Below are positions 34,217 to 42,874 of a stretch of DNA of 64,000 nucleotides, one piece after another. The position numbers were made by a program, and so were the translations under genes. The stretch spans positions 372,001 to 436,000 of the forward strand of contig JBBAEN010000002.1 in NCBI GenBank assembly GCA_041655955.1. Reading direction: 5' to 3'. The DNA comes from Micavibrio_A sp041655955 (lineage in GTDB: Bacteria > Pseudomonadota > Alphaproteobacteria > Micavibrionales > Micavibrionaceae). The stretch's first letter is position 1; each line of letters begins with the position of its first letter. The notes under the pieces are model-generated. The model was not told the origin of the DNA and made no database searches. It saw only the letters and a list, made by a program, of their open reading frames with translations.

Positions 34217-34371
34217 GGGGGCTATATAACGGTAAATTTCCTATAATTTCCAGTGGTTTTAGGCGGATAGGCCGACTAAATTCTTGCCGGAACAGCCAAA
34301 ACGCCTTATCCTTTGCATTGAAACGGCCTATTGCCGTTTTGGGGCTTGAAAACTCCTAACAACAGCGGTTG

Positions 34372-34425
34372 GCATCAACCGTGTTGATGCGTTTTTCCGT
34401 TATATGAACGACGCATCAAAGATGC
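34372..34425 (+). promoter_or_regulatory. Terminator and overlapping anti-terminator hairpins
   Basis: GCATCAAC (34372-34379) pairs with GTTGATGC (34383-34390) and runs into TTTTT, an intrinsic terminator. Its 3' arm overlaps GATGCGT (34386-34392), which can instead pair with ACGCATC (34411-34417), and GCATC (34413-34417) can pair with GATGC (34421-34425). The three hairpins exclude each other in turn, as in attenuators. Confidence 0.55.
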
Positions 34426-34429
34426 CGCC

Positions 34430-34572
34430 CTCAGTCGCAGGACTGGGAGGCGGCGGCGTATGTCCAGGGCTTCGGTCTAAAGGCCGTCGTGCCATTACTG
34501 TTGTTATGGTTTTCAACTCCCAGTCGCCAGAGGGCCGCTCCCTTCCGGCGATTTTTCTTTTCGCGAAGGGAG
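34430..34572 (+). ncRNA. Candidate structured leader RNA, copy B
   Basis: A 35-nt core (34456-34490) matches copy A at 28 of 35 bases with the same UUCG hairpin. The closing stem GACTGGGAG (34441-34449) with CTCCCAGTC (34517-34525) differs in sequence from copy A but keeps pairing. CTCAGTC (34430-34436) competes for the same arm. Six bases separate stem and core in both copies. Downstream, CTCCCTTC (34538-34545) pairs perfectly with GAAGGGAG (34565-34572), hiding the ribosome binding site of the pseudopilin-like gene, so the distal closing-stem arm or a ligand could control translation. Confidence 0.68.
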
Positions 34573-34578
34573 AAAACC

Positions 34579-35319
34579 GTGAACCCATCCTGTCCTTCCG
34601 AACGCGGCGGCGTCCTTGTCTGGATATTGATAGCCGTCGCCCTGTTCGCCGCCTTGTCCTTCGCCATGATGCGGGACGGGGGAACGGGAAGCGCCGCCCG
34701 CACCATGTCCGACGCGCAGGCAAGATTGCACGCGGCCGAGATCGTATCCTACGGTAACCAGATACGGGAAGCCGTACGGCGTTTGCGTATCCGCGGCGTT
34801 TCCGATGACGATCTTAGTTTTGAAAATGATGTTTTCATGCGCGTTGACGGCATTCCTTTGTCGAGCGCCAGTAGATATCCTAACTGCGCATCTAGCCAGT
34901 GCCGGGTATTTCATCCTCAGGGCGGTGGGATAATGGCGCGTTATCCATCGGAAGGCAGCCTTGATTATGAAGCTAATCCCGCAAATCCCACGGATTGGAA
35001 AACGGGATCGATGCAGGCCATTGTTGCCGATATGGATGGAATCGGTACGGCGGCATTCGATCTTGCATGGCTGGTTTCTTATGTAAGAAGAGAGGTTTGT
35101 ATGAAGATCAACGATTTGCTTGGCGTGGCCAATCCGGATGGTGGGCCGCCTGTGATGGTGGAGTCATACAGAATGTTTACCTATGCTAATGCCAATCCTT
35201 TTGCGGGTACTGTGTCCGGATCTTTTTCCGGCGGCGCGGTTGTTAAGCGGAGCAGCTATTGTTTCCGGTGGGCGCATCATAATGAATATGCTTATGTAAC
35301 AACACTGATTGCCCGTTAG
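34579..35319 (+). CDS. Pseudopilin-like single-span protein
   Basis: A 246-residue product with a short polar start, one membrane helix (about 11-31, GVLVWILIAVALFAALSF), a long amphipathic helix (QARLHAAEIVSYGNQIREAVRRLRIRG) and a beta-rich C-terminal half with Cys residues (NCASSQCRVFHP, EVCMKINDLLG, SYCFRW). This layout resembles type II pseudopilins, but the canonical G-F cleavage site and Glu+5 are missing. GTG 34579 is chosen because AAGGGAG lies six bases upstream; a frame opening at 34489 would run through structured leader RNA. The leader suggests regulated translation. Confidence 0.65.
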   Translation: MNPSCPSERGGVLVWILIAVALFAALSFAMMRDGGTGSAARTMSDAQARLHAAEIVSYGNQIREAVRRLRIRGVSDDDLSFENDVFMRVDGIPLSSASRYPNCASSQCRVFHPQGGGIMARYPSEGSLDYEANPANPTDWKTGSMQAIVADMDGIGTAAFDLAWLVSYVRREVCMKINDLLGVANPDGGPPVMVESYRMFTYANANPFAGTVSGSFSGGAVVKRSSYCFRWAHHNEYAYVTTLIAR

Positions 35320-35328
35320 GTTTATGAT

Positions 35329-36000
35329 TTATAATTTCCACCGCTCTTCGAGGATGGGGCGTACCTCGTGGAGTTTTTCGATGATATAATCGGCCTTGTA
35401 TTTTTCGAGCCGCGCGGCGGAAAGAAGCCCGCCCGCGATGCTGATCCCAAGGATGCCGAGCCGCCGCGCCAGCTCCGCCTCTTCATGGGAATCGCCGATG
35501 ATAAAGGTTTTTTCGGGCGCGAAACCGTGCGCTTCCATATATTCCGTCAGGCGTTTTTGTTTGGAAAGCCCTTGCGTTATCGTCGCTTTGGTTTCATTGC
35601 CCGATATGGTTTGCATATAGGGCGCAATGCCAAGCCGTTCGACATCGGCGTCCAGATGCGGCTGGAGATGGTTCGATAAAATCATGCAATGAACGCCCGC
35701 ATCCTTCAGCCAGCGAAGCAAATCAAAGGCCCCGTCCATCACGCCGCATGTGCCGGCGGCGCGTTCGTAAATATTGAGGAACAGGTTGCCTTCCTCTTCG
35801 GCGCGGCGGAGATAATCGTCGATAGCGACGCCCATGCGTTCGTAAAAATGGATGAGGGGAAAGGAGAAAGTTTCCTGTAATGTCGGCAGATCGATTTCCG
35901 GCCTGCCGAAAGACCGCATGCAGGCATTGGTCGCGGTTAAAGTCGCTTGCGTATCGTCGAAAAGCGTTCCGTTCCAGTCAAAAGCGGCAAGATATGTCAT
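35329..36000 (-). CDS. HAD family hydrolase
   Basis: A 223-residue phosphatase-type HAD protein. Motif I is FDWNGTLFDD with nucleophile D8; motif II is MILSNH; the Lys lies in NETKATITQGLSKQ and motif IV acidic residues in FIIGDSHEEAELARRLG. The second position of motif I is Trp-Asn rather than Cys-Asp, so the usual acid/base Asp (DxD) is replaced by Asn, as in some phosphonatase-like or phosphoglycolate phosphatase-like relatives. The substrate is unknown. It is convergent with the pseudopilin-like gene. Confidence 0.8.
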   Translation of the reverse strand: MTYLAAFDWNGTLFDDTQATLTATNACMRSFGRPEIDLPTLQETFSFPLIHFYERMGVAIDDYLRRAEEEGNLFLNIYERAAGTCGVMDGAFDLLRWLKDAGVHCMILSNHLQPHLDADVERLGIAPYMQTISGNETKATITQGLSKQKRLTEYMEAHGFAPEKTFIIGDSHEEAELARRLGILGISIAGGLLSAARLEKYKADYIIEKLHEVRPILEERWKL

Positions 36001-36069
36001 AGCTCTTGCTTAACGGACGGGCTGCTCTTCCGCAAGGGTGGGGCGGGAAACTTCTTTCGGCGCCCGCAT

Positions 36070-36101
36070 AAAAACAGCCCCGGCGCATAGAGGCGGGGGC
36101 T
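36070..36101 (-). terminator. Terminator after the 68-aa gene
   Basis: On the minus strand AGCCCC (36101-36096) pairs with GGGGCT (36081-36076), followed by GTTTTT. It ends the leftward 68-aa gene. Confidence 0.75.
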
Positions 36102-36135
36102 GGTTTGACGGGGTAATAACCGCGCTTGAGGCCGT

Positions 36136-36342
36136 TTACGGCGAGGGATTGCCGATATTGCCCCCCGGCCTTCTTTTTCGCGTTTCCGCTTCGCCCGCTA
36201 ATTTACGGTAAAGATCGCCATAGCCTTCCCGGAAGGTTGGCTGTTTGCGGGCCTCATCTTTGGGCGGAGCATTATAAAGGGGCGCGTTGAAACTCTTGCT
36301 CAGCGCTTGTGAAAGCCATTTAAGCGGGTAGAAGATATTCAT
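36136..36342 (-). CDS. Small hypothetical protein, 68 aa
   Basis: A 68-residue basic protein starting MNIFYPLKWLSQALSKSF, then a charged middle (KDEARKQPTFREGYGDLYRKL) and a Gly/Pro/Arg tail. I do not recognise a family. It has a strong GGGAGG ribosome site and its own terminator, which support a real gene. The amphipathic N-terminus could associate with membranes. It follows rplT on the same strand after the rplT terminator. Confidence 0.6.
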   Translation of the reverse strand: MNIFYPLKWLSQALSKSFNAPLYNAPPKDEARKQPTFREGYGDLYRKLAGEAETRKRRPGGNIGNPSP

Positions 36343-36413
36343 AATGCTGTCCTCCCTTTTCTTGTTTCCTGCTGGTGGTGTGTAAAGTTACGTAAATAGT
36401 CCGCAGAGTCAAT

Positions 36414-36441
36414 AAAAAACAGCCCCGGCGGCAGGGCTGTT
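36414..36441 (-). terminator. Intrinsic terminator after rplT
   Basis: AACAGCCC with GGGCTGTT (36441-36434 and 36425-36418) form eight pairs; the minus strand then reads TTTTT. Confidence 0.88.
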
Positions 36442-36465
36442 TTGAAAGAATATGTAACGGCTTGA

Positions 36466-36834
36466 TTAAGCGGCTTGTTTCGTTGCCGCATCGGCTGCGG
36501 TTTTCGCAATCGCCGCAAAAGCTTCCGGGTCGTGAATGGCGATTTCGGACAGAACCTTGCGATCCAGTTCGATATTCGCCTTTCTCAGGCCGTTCATGAA
36601 GGTGGAGTATTTCATCCCGTTCAGGCGGGCGGCGGCGTTGATACGCTGAATCCACAGGCTGCGGAAATTGCGTTTCTTTTGCTTGCGGCCGATATAGGCA
36701 TATTGCGCCGCTTTTTCCATCGCCTGTTTGGCGGTGCGGAAACAATTTTTGCGGCGGCCATATTGGCCTTTAACGGCCTTTAAAACCTTGCGGTGACGGG
36801 CGTGGGCGCGGGGGCCTCCTTTAACGCGTGCCAT
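36466..36834 (-). CDS. rplT: 50S ribosomal protein L20
   Basis: L20 binds 23S rRNA early in large-subunit assembly. The 122-residue basic product starts MARVKGGPRAHARHRKVLK and contains YIGRKQKKRNFRSLWIQRINAA, both family signatures. Its start base coincides with the last base of rpmI, so the two are coupled. infC, which usually heads this operon, is absent upstream. In other bacteria L20 represses its own operon through a leader RNA; I cannot confirm that here. Confidence 0.96.
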   Translation of the reverse strand: MARVKGGPRAHARHRKVLKAVKGQYGRRKNCFRTAKQAMEKAAQYAYIGRKQKKRNFRSLWIQRINAAARLNGMKYSTFMNGLRKANIELDRKVLSEIAIHDPEAFAAIAKTAADAATKQAA

Positions 36835-37088
36835 TATTTGCCTCCTTCGGCTTTAGCCGGTGCTTTTTTCGTGGTTTGCTTGGATGCGCGGCAATAAGGC
36901 ATGAAGCTCTTGATGACTTTTTCGGCATCGCCGGGGAACATGATGTCCGTACCCTTGGCTTTACGCTTTGCGGATTTCGGCTTTTGCATCAGGCGGTGGC
37001 CTTTGTTGGCCTGCTTGAATTTCACTTTTCCCGATGCTGTGACCGAGAAGCGCTTTTTGGCGCTGCTTTTCGTTTTCATTTTCGGCAT
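36834..37088 (-). CDS. rpmI: 50S ribosomal protein L35
   Basis: L35 is a small basic large-subunit protein. The 84-residue product starts MPKMKTKSSAKKRFSVTASGKVK and has NKGHRLMQKPKSAKR; it carries a Lys/Ala-rich C-terminal extension beyond the usual 65 residues. GGAG precedes the start. It is the first gene of an rpmI-rplT pair, with a 205-base leader after gpt. Confidence 0.95.
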   Translation of the reverse strand: MPKMKTKSSAKKRFSVTASGKVKFKQANKGHRLMQKPKSAKRKAKGTDIMFPGDAEKVIKSFMPYCRASKQTTKKAPAKAEGGK

Positions 37089-37293
37089 TTCTATCTCCTT
37101 GAAAGAGTTTATAAATTCACGATCGAGGCAGCCGTATACAAGCCAGATCGTGATGGATGCGGGGGTTATAGCGGGTTTTGGGGCCTGGAATCAAGTGTTA
37201 AATGGCAAAAATCCGCCAAAACGGGCGCGGCGCATAGGCCGGGCATCTCTCCGGCGTATCCCTTTTGGGGCCGCCGCCGCCGTTCGCGCCGGA

Positions 37294-37800
37294 TCAGCCC
37301 TCTTTGCGCGCCAGCGGGTGGGCGTACTGGACTTCCAGATCCCACGGAAAATGGATCCATGTATCCTGTGATACGGCCGTAATATAGCTATCGACCGTGT
37401 CTTCACCCTTGGGTTTAGCATAAAGACAAGCATAATGCGCTTTCGGGAAATGATCGCGGATGATGCGGAACGTGCCGCCCGTATCGACGAGGTCGTCGAC
37501 GACGATCCAGCCTTCGCCCTCATTCTCGATACCGGTGGGCATTTTCAGGATATTGGATTTACCCATATCCTTGACGTCATAGGTGGAAATGCAAAATGTT
37601 TCGATGATGAGGACTTCCAGCTCCCGCGCCATGACGCAGGCCGGAACCAGCCCGCCGCGCGTAATCGCAAGGATGCCTTTCCATTTGCCGCCTTCCAGCG
37701 GGCCTTTATCGAGGAGCCGCCACGCAAGCGCCTTGGCGTTGCGGTGCATTTCATCCCATGTGATGGGGAAATCCTTGCGGTAGGTGTTTTGGTCGGCCAT
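37294..37800 (-). CDS. gpt: Xanthine/guanine phosphoribosyltransferase
   Basis: A type I phosphoribosyltransferase of 168 residues that salvages xanthine and guanine to nucleotides. The PRPP-binding motif is WIVVDDLVDTGGT, and ITRGGLVPACVMAREL and the DTWIHFPWDLE ending are typical of XGPRT. It acts in the cytoplasm. It stands divergently from the DUF1223 gene and upstream of rpmI on the same strand. Confidence 0.92.
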   Translation of the reverse strand: MADQNTYRKDFPITWDEMHRNAKALAWRLLDKGPLEGGKWKGILAITRGGLVPACVMARELEVLIIETFCISTYDVKDMGKSNILKMPTGIENEGEGWIVVDDLVDTGGTFRIIRDHFPKAHYACLYAKPKGEDTVDSYITAVSQDTWIHFPWDLEVQYAHPLARKEG

Positions 37801-37965
37801 GGCTCTCTCAATCCTTTTTCGGGTGCGGTGAATTTCTTCATTCCTGCTCCGCTTTCTAGCATCAAAGATCCCCGAAAACCAAGAAGAATCAAACGCTCAT
37901 ATGGGCATGCGGCCTATGCGAATATTCGTTTTGCCATGGAAAACGAAGCTCTATAGGATGGGGCC

Positions 37966-38754
37966 ATGATCCGCATATCCCTTGTCCTTGCTTTGATTGC
38001 ACTGGTTTTTCCCCCGATGGCGCGGGCGCAGGAAGCGCCGCCGCTTGTGACGGCTCCCGAACCCGCGGCCACTCTTCCGCCGGCGCCTTCCATGCGGACG
38101 CCCGCCGCGCCGGCCCCTGTCGTGCTGGAGCTTTTCACGTCACAAGGCTGCGCTTTCTGCCCCCCCGCCGATGAGCTGATGGGGCAAATGATAAAACAGC
38201 CCGGCATTATCGGCCTTGCCTGCCATGTCGATTATTTCAGCGTGCGCAAAAACAATCTCGGCAAGGGATTTTGCACGAAGCGGCAAAATGATTACCAGCG
38301 CCTGATTGGCAGAGGCCCGCGCTATACGCCGCAGCTGATCGTCAATGGGCGCGCCGATATGATCGGCTATGAGGGCGGAAAGATCAGCGCCGCCATTTTA
38401 AAGGCGCGGGCGCAAAAGCTTTCCCCCATCACCCTTACAAAAAGCGATTCTATGGAACAGGGGGTCTATAATGTGTCTTTCCCCGCCCTTGCCCTGAACG
38501 GCGCGCGGGCGAAGCTCTGGCTTGCCGTTTATGATTCGCCGAAAAGGCTGGCGGTAACGGAAGGCCGCAATCTCGGCAAGACCGTGACTTATTATAATGT
38601 CGTATCGCGCCTTGACGATCTCGGTGAATGGGACGGCGCGGCGATGGTGCGCGGGGTCAATGCCTATTACGCGCCGGAAAATGGCGGCATCGCGATTCTC
38701 GCGCAGGATCAGCAAACGGGGAATATCATCGCGGCGGGGCAAGCCTTGCGCTAG
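37966..38754 (+). CDS. DUF1223 secreted thioredoxin-fold protein
   Basis: The 262-residue product has a signal peptide (about 1-21, ending ARA) and a Pro/Ala linker, then the DUF1223 domain: VVLELFTSQGCAFCPPADELM with a CxxC pair at C62 and C65, HVDYF, and the region RYTPQLIVNG. The fold is thioredoxin-like and the protein is probably periplasmic; the partner is not known. It is a common alphaproteobacterial protein and stands alone here. Confidence 0.85.
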   Translation: MIRISLVLALIALVFPPMARAQEAPPLVTAPEPAATLPPAPSMRTPAAPAPVVLELFTSQGCAFCPPADELMGQMIKQPGIIGLACHVDYFSVRKNNLGKGFCTKRQNDYQRLIGRGPRYTPQLIVNGRADMIGYEGGKISAAILKARAQKLSPITLTKSDSMEQGVYNVSFPALALNGARAKLWLAVYDSPKRLAVTEGRNLGKTVTYYNVVSRLDDLGEWDGAAMVRGVNAYYAPENGGIAILAQDQQTGNIIAAGQALR

Positions 38755-38818
38755 GGCGCAGGCCCTTGCGGGGGCTTATCCGGCAAGCAAGGAGCGATGT
38801 GATGCGGTGCGCGCCCGC

Positions 38819-41641
38819 TCAATGCGCCTCGGCCCAGCTTTTTCCCGATCCGGCTTCGGCGACCAGCGGCACATCCAGCGTCACGACATTTTCCATGATG
38901 GAGCGCACGAGCGCGGACGTGGCCCCCAGCTCGCCTTCCGGCACCTCAAAAATCAATTCGTCATGCACCTGAAGCAACATTTTCGCGCCCAGATTTTCTT
39001 TTGCAAGGGCGGGCGGGATTTTCGCCATCGCTTTTTTCATGATGTCGGCGGCGGTGCCCTGAAGCGGCGCGTTGATGGCCTGCCGCTCCGCCCCCGCGCG
39101 CCAGCCGGGGTTGCCCGCGTTAATATTGGGGATATAGCATTTGCGGCCCAGAAGCGTTCTGACATAGCCATGCTCGCGGGCTTCGTCTTTCGTGCGCTCC
39201 ATATAATCCTGGATTTCCCTGAACGTGCTTAGATATTTCTTGATAAAGGCGCCGGCTTCCCCGGCAGAGGTGCCGAGCTGCTGCGCAAGGCCCCAGCCGG
39301 AGATGCCGTAAATAATGCCGAAATTGACGGCCTTGGCCTGACGGCGGATTTCCGGCGTAACATCCGCCAGCGGCACGCCGAAAACCTGGCTGGCGGTAAG
39401 GGCATGAATGTCGATGCCGTCACGGAAAGCCTGTTTGAGCGCCGCGACGTCCGCCATCTCCGCCGCCAGCCGCAATTCGACCTGACTGTAATCGACGGAA
39501 AGAAGCATATGCCCGTCTTCGGCGATAAAGGCTTCTCGGATGCGGCGGCCTTCTTCGGTGCGGATGGGGATGTTCTGGAGGTTGGGGTCGGAGGAGGCGA
39601 GCCGTCCCGTGCTTGTCCCCGCCATGGAAAAAGACGTATGGACGCGGCCCGTGCGCGGGTTGATCTGTTCCTGAAGCGCGTCCGTATAGGTGCTTTTCAG
39701 CTTGGCCAGCCCGCGCCAGTCGAGGATTTTACGGACGATCGCATGTCCTTGCGCCGCGAGCTTTTCAAGCACATCGACATCCGTAGACCATTGCCCCGTC
39801 TTTGTTTTGGAGCCGCCTTGCAGCCCCATCTGATCGAACAGTATTTCGCCTATCTGTTTGGGCGAGCCGATATTGAACGGCGTTCCGGCGAGCTTGTGGA
39901 TTTCGCCTTCGAGCGCCATAAGCTGTTTGCCGAATTCATTGCTCATGGATTTCAGATGCTGCGGATCGACCTTGATCCCGTTCATTTCCATTTGTGCGAT
40001 AACGGGGATGAGCGGGCGTTCGATATCTTCATAAACCGAGGACATGGCTTCGCGGGCAAGGCGGGGTTTCAGCGCATGGTGAAAGCGCGCGGTAATATCC
40101 GCATCCTCCGCCGCATAGGGGCAGGCTTTCGCGAGCGGTACGCGATCGAACGTGATCCGCGCCTTGCCCTTTCCGGTAACGTCGTCATAGGTGATTGTCT
40201 GGTGATCGAGAAGGCGCTTGGCAATCTCGTCCATGGAATTGCTCTGGCTGCTCCCGTCCAGCACATAGGAGATAAGCATCGTATCGTCACACGGGTGCAT
40301 ATGGATGCCGTGCCTTGCGAAGATCTGCCAGTCATATTTGATATTATGGCCTATCTTGAGAATGGAAGCGCCTTCGAGGACGGGTTTCAGCGCCGCCATC
40401 GCGTCTTCAAGGCGCATCTGGGGAATTTCTTCCTGATCGCCCAGAAGATCCATGCTTTCCCCCTTATGGCCGACGGGGATATAGGCGGCCTTTCCGGGGG
40501 TAACGCAAATCGAAATGCCGACAAGGCTGGCCGCCATCGGCGTAAGGCTCGTCGTTTCCGTATCAATCGCCAGAACGCCTTTTTCAACCGCTTCCTGAAG
40601 CCATGTTTCCAGCGTCTTGCGATCATCGATCAGCGTATAATCATTATCGCCGATCGGCGGCGGGGCGGGAAGCGGCGATCCGTCTGTTGCACCGGAGAGG
40701 GTGAAGACGGATCCCGCACCCTCCGTTCCGCTTTTATCTTTGGTTTCGCGCGGCGTTTTCGGAATGGCGGCGGCGGCGCTATCCTCGCCAAGGCGGGTGA
40801 GAAGCGAGCGGAATCCCTGTTCCTTCAGGAACTCGACAAGCTGCGGCTGTTTATAATCATGGGCCTTGAGGTCTTCAAGTTTGAGCGGCAGCGGCGCGTT
40901 TTCGTCGAGTGTGACGAGCTTTTTTGAAATACGGGCTTTTTCAGCATTTTCAATGAGCGTTTCGCGGCGCTTGGGCTGTTTGATGTCCGGCGCTTTTTCA
41001 AGCAGTGTTTCAAGATCGCCATATTCGGTGATGAGCTGTGCCGCCGTCTTGACGCCGATGCCGGGAACGCCCGGGACATTATCGACGCTGTCGCCGGCAA
41101 GCGCCTGGACATCAATGACTTTCGATGGCGGCACGCCGAACTTTTCGACGACATCGGCCGCGCCGAGATATTTATTCTTGATGGGGTCGTAAAGCCGCAC
41201 ATTATCGTCCACGAGCTGCATCAAATCCTTGTCGGTGCCGACGATGGTGACTTTGCGCCCCTGCTCCCGCGCTATTTTCGCATAGGCGGCGATCAGATCG
41301 TCGGCCTCGTACCCTTCGACCTCAAGCGCAGGTACGCCGAACGCCTCGGCGGCCTTGCGGAAGAGCGGGAATTGCGGGACGAGATCTTCGGGCGCGTCCT
41401 CGCGGTTGGCCTTGTAATCCTCATAAATGTCATAGCGGAAATTCCGCCGCGCGGCGTCAAAGATAACGGCGATATAGGGGGCTTTCAGGTCGTTCAAAAG
41501 CTTCATCATCATGTTGGTGAAGCCCAGCACCGCCCCCACCGGCTGTCCCGCCGGATTGGTCAGGTTTTGGGGCAGGGCAAAATACGCCCGGAAAATATAT
41601 CCCGATCCGTCCACCAGGAAGAGTTCGTCATTGTCAACCAT
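38819..41641 (-). CDS. polA: DNA polymerase I
   Basis: PolA fills gaps and removes primers. The 940-residue product has the 5'-3' exonuclease (about 1-300, FLVDGSGYIFRAYFA, YEADDLIAAYA), a proofreading 3'-5' exonuclease whose acidic set is intact (IDTETTSLTP, GHNIKYDW, AAEDADITARFH), and the polymerase domain with DYSQVELRLAAE and the QVHDELIFEV motif C. Keeping an active proofreading domain is normal for Proteobacteria. It reads towards DUF1223 and is a single transcription unit. Confidence 0.97.
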   Translation of the reverse strand: MVDNDELFLVDGSGYIFRAYFALPQNLTNPAGQPVGAVLGFTNMMMKLLNDLKAPYIAVIFDAARRNFRYDIYEDYKANREDAPEDLVPQFPLFRKAAEAFGVPALEVEGYEADDLIAAYAKIAREQGRKVTIVGTDKDLMQLVDDNVRLYDPIKNKYLGAADVVEKFGVPPSKVIDVQALAGDSVDNVPGVPGIGVKTAAQLITEYGDLETLLEKAPDIKQPKRRETLIENAEKARISKKLVTLDENAPLPLKLEDLKAHDYKQPQLVEFLKEQGFRSLLTRLGEDSAAAAIPKTPRETKDKSGTEGAGSVFTLSGATDGSPLPAPPPIGDNDYTLIDDRKTLETWLQEAVEKGVLAIDTETTSLTPMAASLVGISICVTPGKAAYIPVGHKGESMDLLGDQEEIPQMRLEDAMAALKPVLEGASILKIGHNIKYDWQIFARHGIHMHPCDDTMLISYVLDGSSQSNSMDEIAKRLLDHQTITYDDVTGKGKARITFDRVPLAKACPYAAEDADITARFHHALKPRLAREAMSSVYEDIERPLIPVIAQMEMNGIKVDPQHLKSMSNEFGKQLMALEGEIHKLAGTPFNIGSPKQIGEILFDQMGLQGGSKTKTGQWSTDVDVLEKLAAQGHAIVRKILDWRGLAKLKSTYTDALQEQINPRTGRVHTSFSMAGTSTGRLASSDPNLQNIPIRTEEGRRIREAFIAEDGHMLLSVDYSQVELRLAAEMADVAALKQAFRDGIDIHALTASQVFGVPLADVTPEIRRQAKAVNFGIIYGISGWGLAQQLGTSAGEAGAFIKKYLSTFREIQDYMERTKDEAREHGYVRTLLGRKCYIPNINAGNPGWRAGAERQAINAPLQGTAADIMKKAMAKIPPALAKENLGAKMLLQVHDELIFEVPEGELGATSALVRSIMENVVTLDVPLVAEAGSGKSWAEAH

Positions 41642-41672
41642 TGCGGCAATCTATGCCGCTTGGGGGAAAAGC

Positions 41673-41730
41673 GCAACCGCCCTTGTGACGGTTGCTAGTA
41701 CTGCGGTAAGGGGGCGCCGCTGACGCCCCC
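41673..41730 (-). terminator. Two GC-rich hairpins before polA
   Basis: GCAACCG (41673-41679) pairs with CGGTTGC (41689-41695), and GGGGGCG (41710-41716) with CGCCCCC (41724-41730). They lie between the beta-propeller gene end and the polA start on the leftward transcript. No T run follows, so they could slow, process or end the upstream transcript; the call is uncertain. Confidence 0.4.
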
Positions 41731-41736
41731 GCCCGC

Positions 41737-42747
41737 TTATTGGACTTCCAGCGTCCAATGGTGGATAGAATCGCCGCAATTGATTAGGAAGTTGATGCCG
41801 TGCCACGATTTTGAACAGGGGCTGTTATTCGGTGCGAAGCCGAAATAAAGCTGAAGCACCCGGTCGCTGACAACCCTTATATGGGGTGTCAAAAGCCAGT
41901 GCGGCCCGCCTTTTATAATCGGGTTGGTTATATTGCCCCTCCTGAGGAAATTAAGACCGTCGCGGCTGGTATAATAACCGATATCGTGCAGCGATCCGTC
42001 ATTGGCGACCAAGTGGAAGCTGTTACCGTAATGAGCGACATCAATGTTAAGACGGCCATTCTGGCGGGCCTCGCCGGAGAAACGCACAGGCTGTGTCTTT
42101 CCGACTTGCTGCCAGCCGTTAATGTTGAAGCGTGTGCGCAAAAGGATATTGGAAGGTGAGTTGGTGTGGTAATAAACCCAGATCTCCCTTTTATCCGGCG
42201 AGAGGATTGCGGCAGGCGCCCATGCGCCGTGCGTGTTGTAGCCGTTATTCTGGTTGATGACATTACCGTGATCCGTCCATGTCTTGCCGCCGTCGATGCT
42301 GGAGGCGAAACCGACGATATTGGTGCTCGTCATATTCTCCACATTGTGGTTTACCTTATGGAGCGCCGTAAAATACATGAACAGCCAGTCCTTGTTTACC
42401 GGATGCTGGATTACGGTCGGGTCGTTGACGGCATAGTCGGCGCGCTTGAAGGCGAGGGTGGGCTGCGACCAGGTTCCTTTATTAAGCTCGCTGTAATAAA
42501 TAAGATCGTTCCCCTGCTCGGCATGTGTCCGCCAGCCTCCAATCCACATACGCTCTTTGCCCATATATGTGATGGTTTCAGGTGCGTAGGCGTTCCAAAG
42601 CCCCCCGATAGCAAGATTCATACTGGTGGTTTTTACCTTGAAGGGCAGCAAGCCGCTGCTGTCCGGTATGTTATTTGCGTGGGCGAGTTGAATCCCGGTT
42701 GCGGCTATTATAAAAGCCAGAAACCCCATAAGAAAATGCAAACGCAT
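41737..42747 (-). CDS. Secreted beta-propeller protein (GH43/sialidase-like fold)
   Basis: The 336-residue product has a signal peptide (about 1-25, ending AHA-NN) and repeats of beta-propeller blades: conserved WxxxAPETITYMGKERMWIGGW, DPTVIQHPVNKDWLFMYFTA, an Asp-box-like SSIDGGKTW, and YYTSRDGLNFLRRG. This looks like a five-bladed glycoside hydrolase-type propeller acting on carbohydrate in the periplasm or outside the cell. Catalytic residues cannot be assigned with confidence. ATG 42747 has AGGGGGA upstream. Base composition is slightly more AT-rich than its neighbours, so lateral gain is possible. Confidence 0.65.
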   Translation of the reverse strand: MRLHFLMGFLAFIIAATGIQLAHANNIPDSSGLLPFKVKTTSMNLAIGGLWNAYAPETITYMGKERMWIGGWRTHAEQGNDLIYYSELNKGTWSQPTLAFKRADYAVNDPTVIQHPVNKDWLFMYFTALHKVNHNVENMTSTNIVGFASSIDGGKTWTDHGNVINQNNGYNTHGAWAPAAILSPDKREIWVYYHTNSPSNILLRTRFNINGWQQVGKTQPVRFSGEARQNGRLNIDVAHYGNSFHLVANDGSLHDIGYYTSRDGLNFLRRGNITNPIIKGGPHWLLTPHIRVVSDRVLQLYFGFAPNNSPCSKSWHGINFLINCGDSIHHWTLEVQ

Positions 42748-42874
42748 CAAATATCCCCCTTTAATATAGAATAGCTACAAGCCTCTTTATAAGTGAGTTT
42801 TATTTTGCCATAATTGCTGTTTAGGCGCAAGGAATGAGATTAAGTCATTGTTACTAATCGATATTACTTATTTA

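Larger units (their letters stand above)
34217..34578. other. Divergent non-coding region with structured RNA copy B
   Basis: These 362 bases separate pheS (leftward) and the pseudopilin-like gene (rightward). An AAACGGC/GCCGTTT hairpin lies at 34321-34338. From 34372 onward a nearly continuous series of hairpins leads to the rightward gene, annotated as an attenuator-like element and RNA copy B. The left part presumably contains the pheS promoter, which I cannot pinpoint. Confidence 0.7.

Noticed and set aside
34259..34318. Possible Phe leader peptide for pheST on the minus strand
   Set aside because: The 19-codon frame holds a single Phe codon and no terminator/anti-terminator pair follows it.
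34400..34757. Several open frames on both strands through the structured region before the pseudopilin-like gene
   Set aside because: They run across conserved base-paired elements, lack ribosome sites and have atypical composition; the RNA explanation fits better.
39404..40927. Plus-strand open frame opposite polA
   Set aside because: Antisense frame without recognisable domains.
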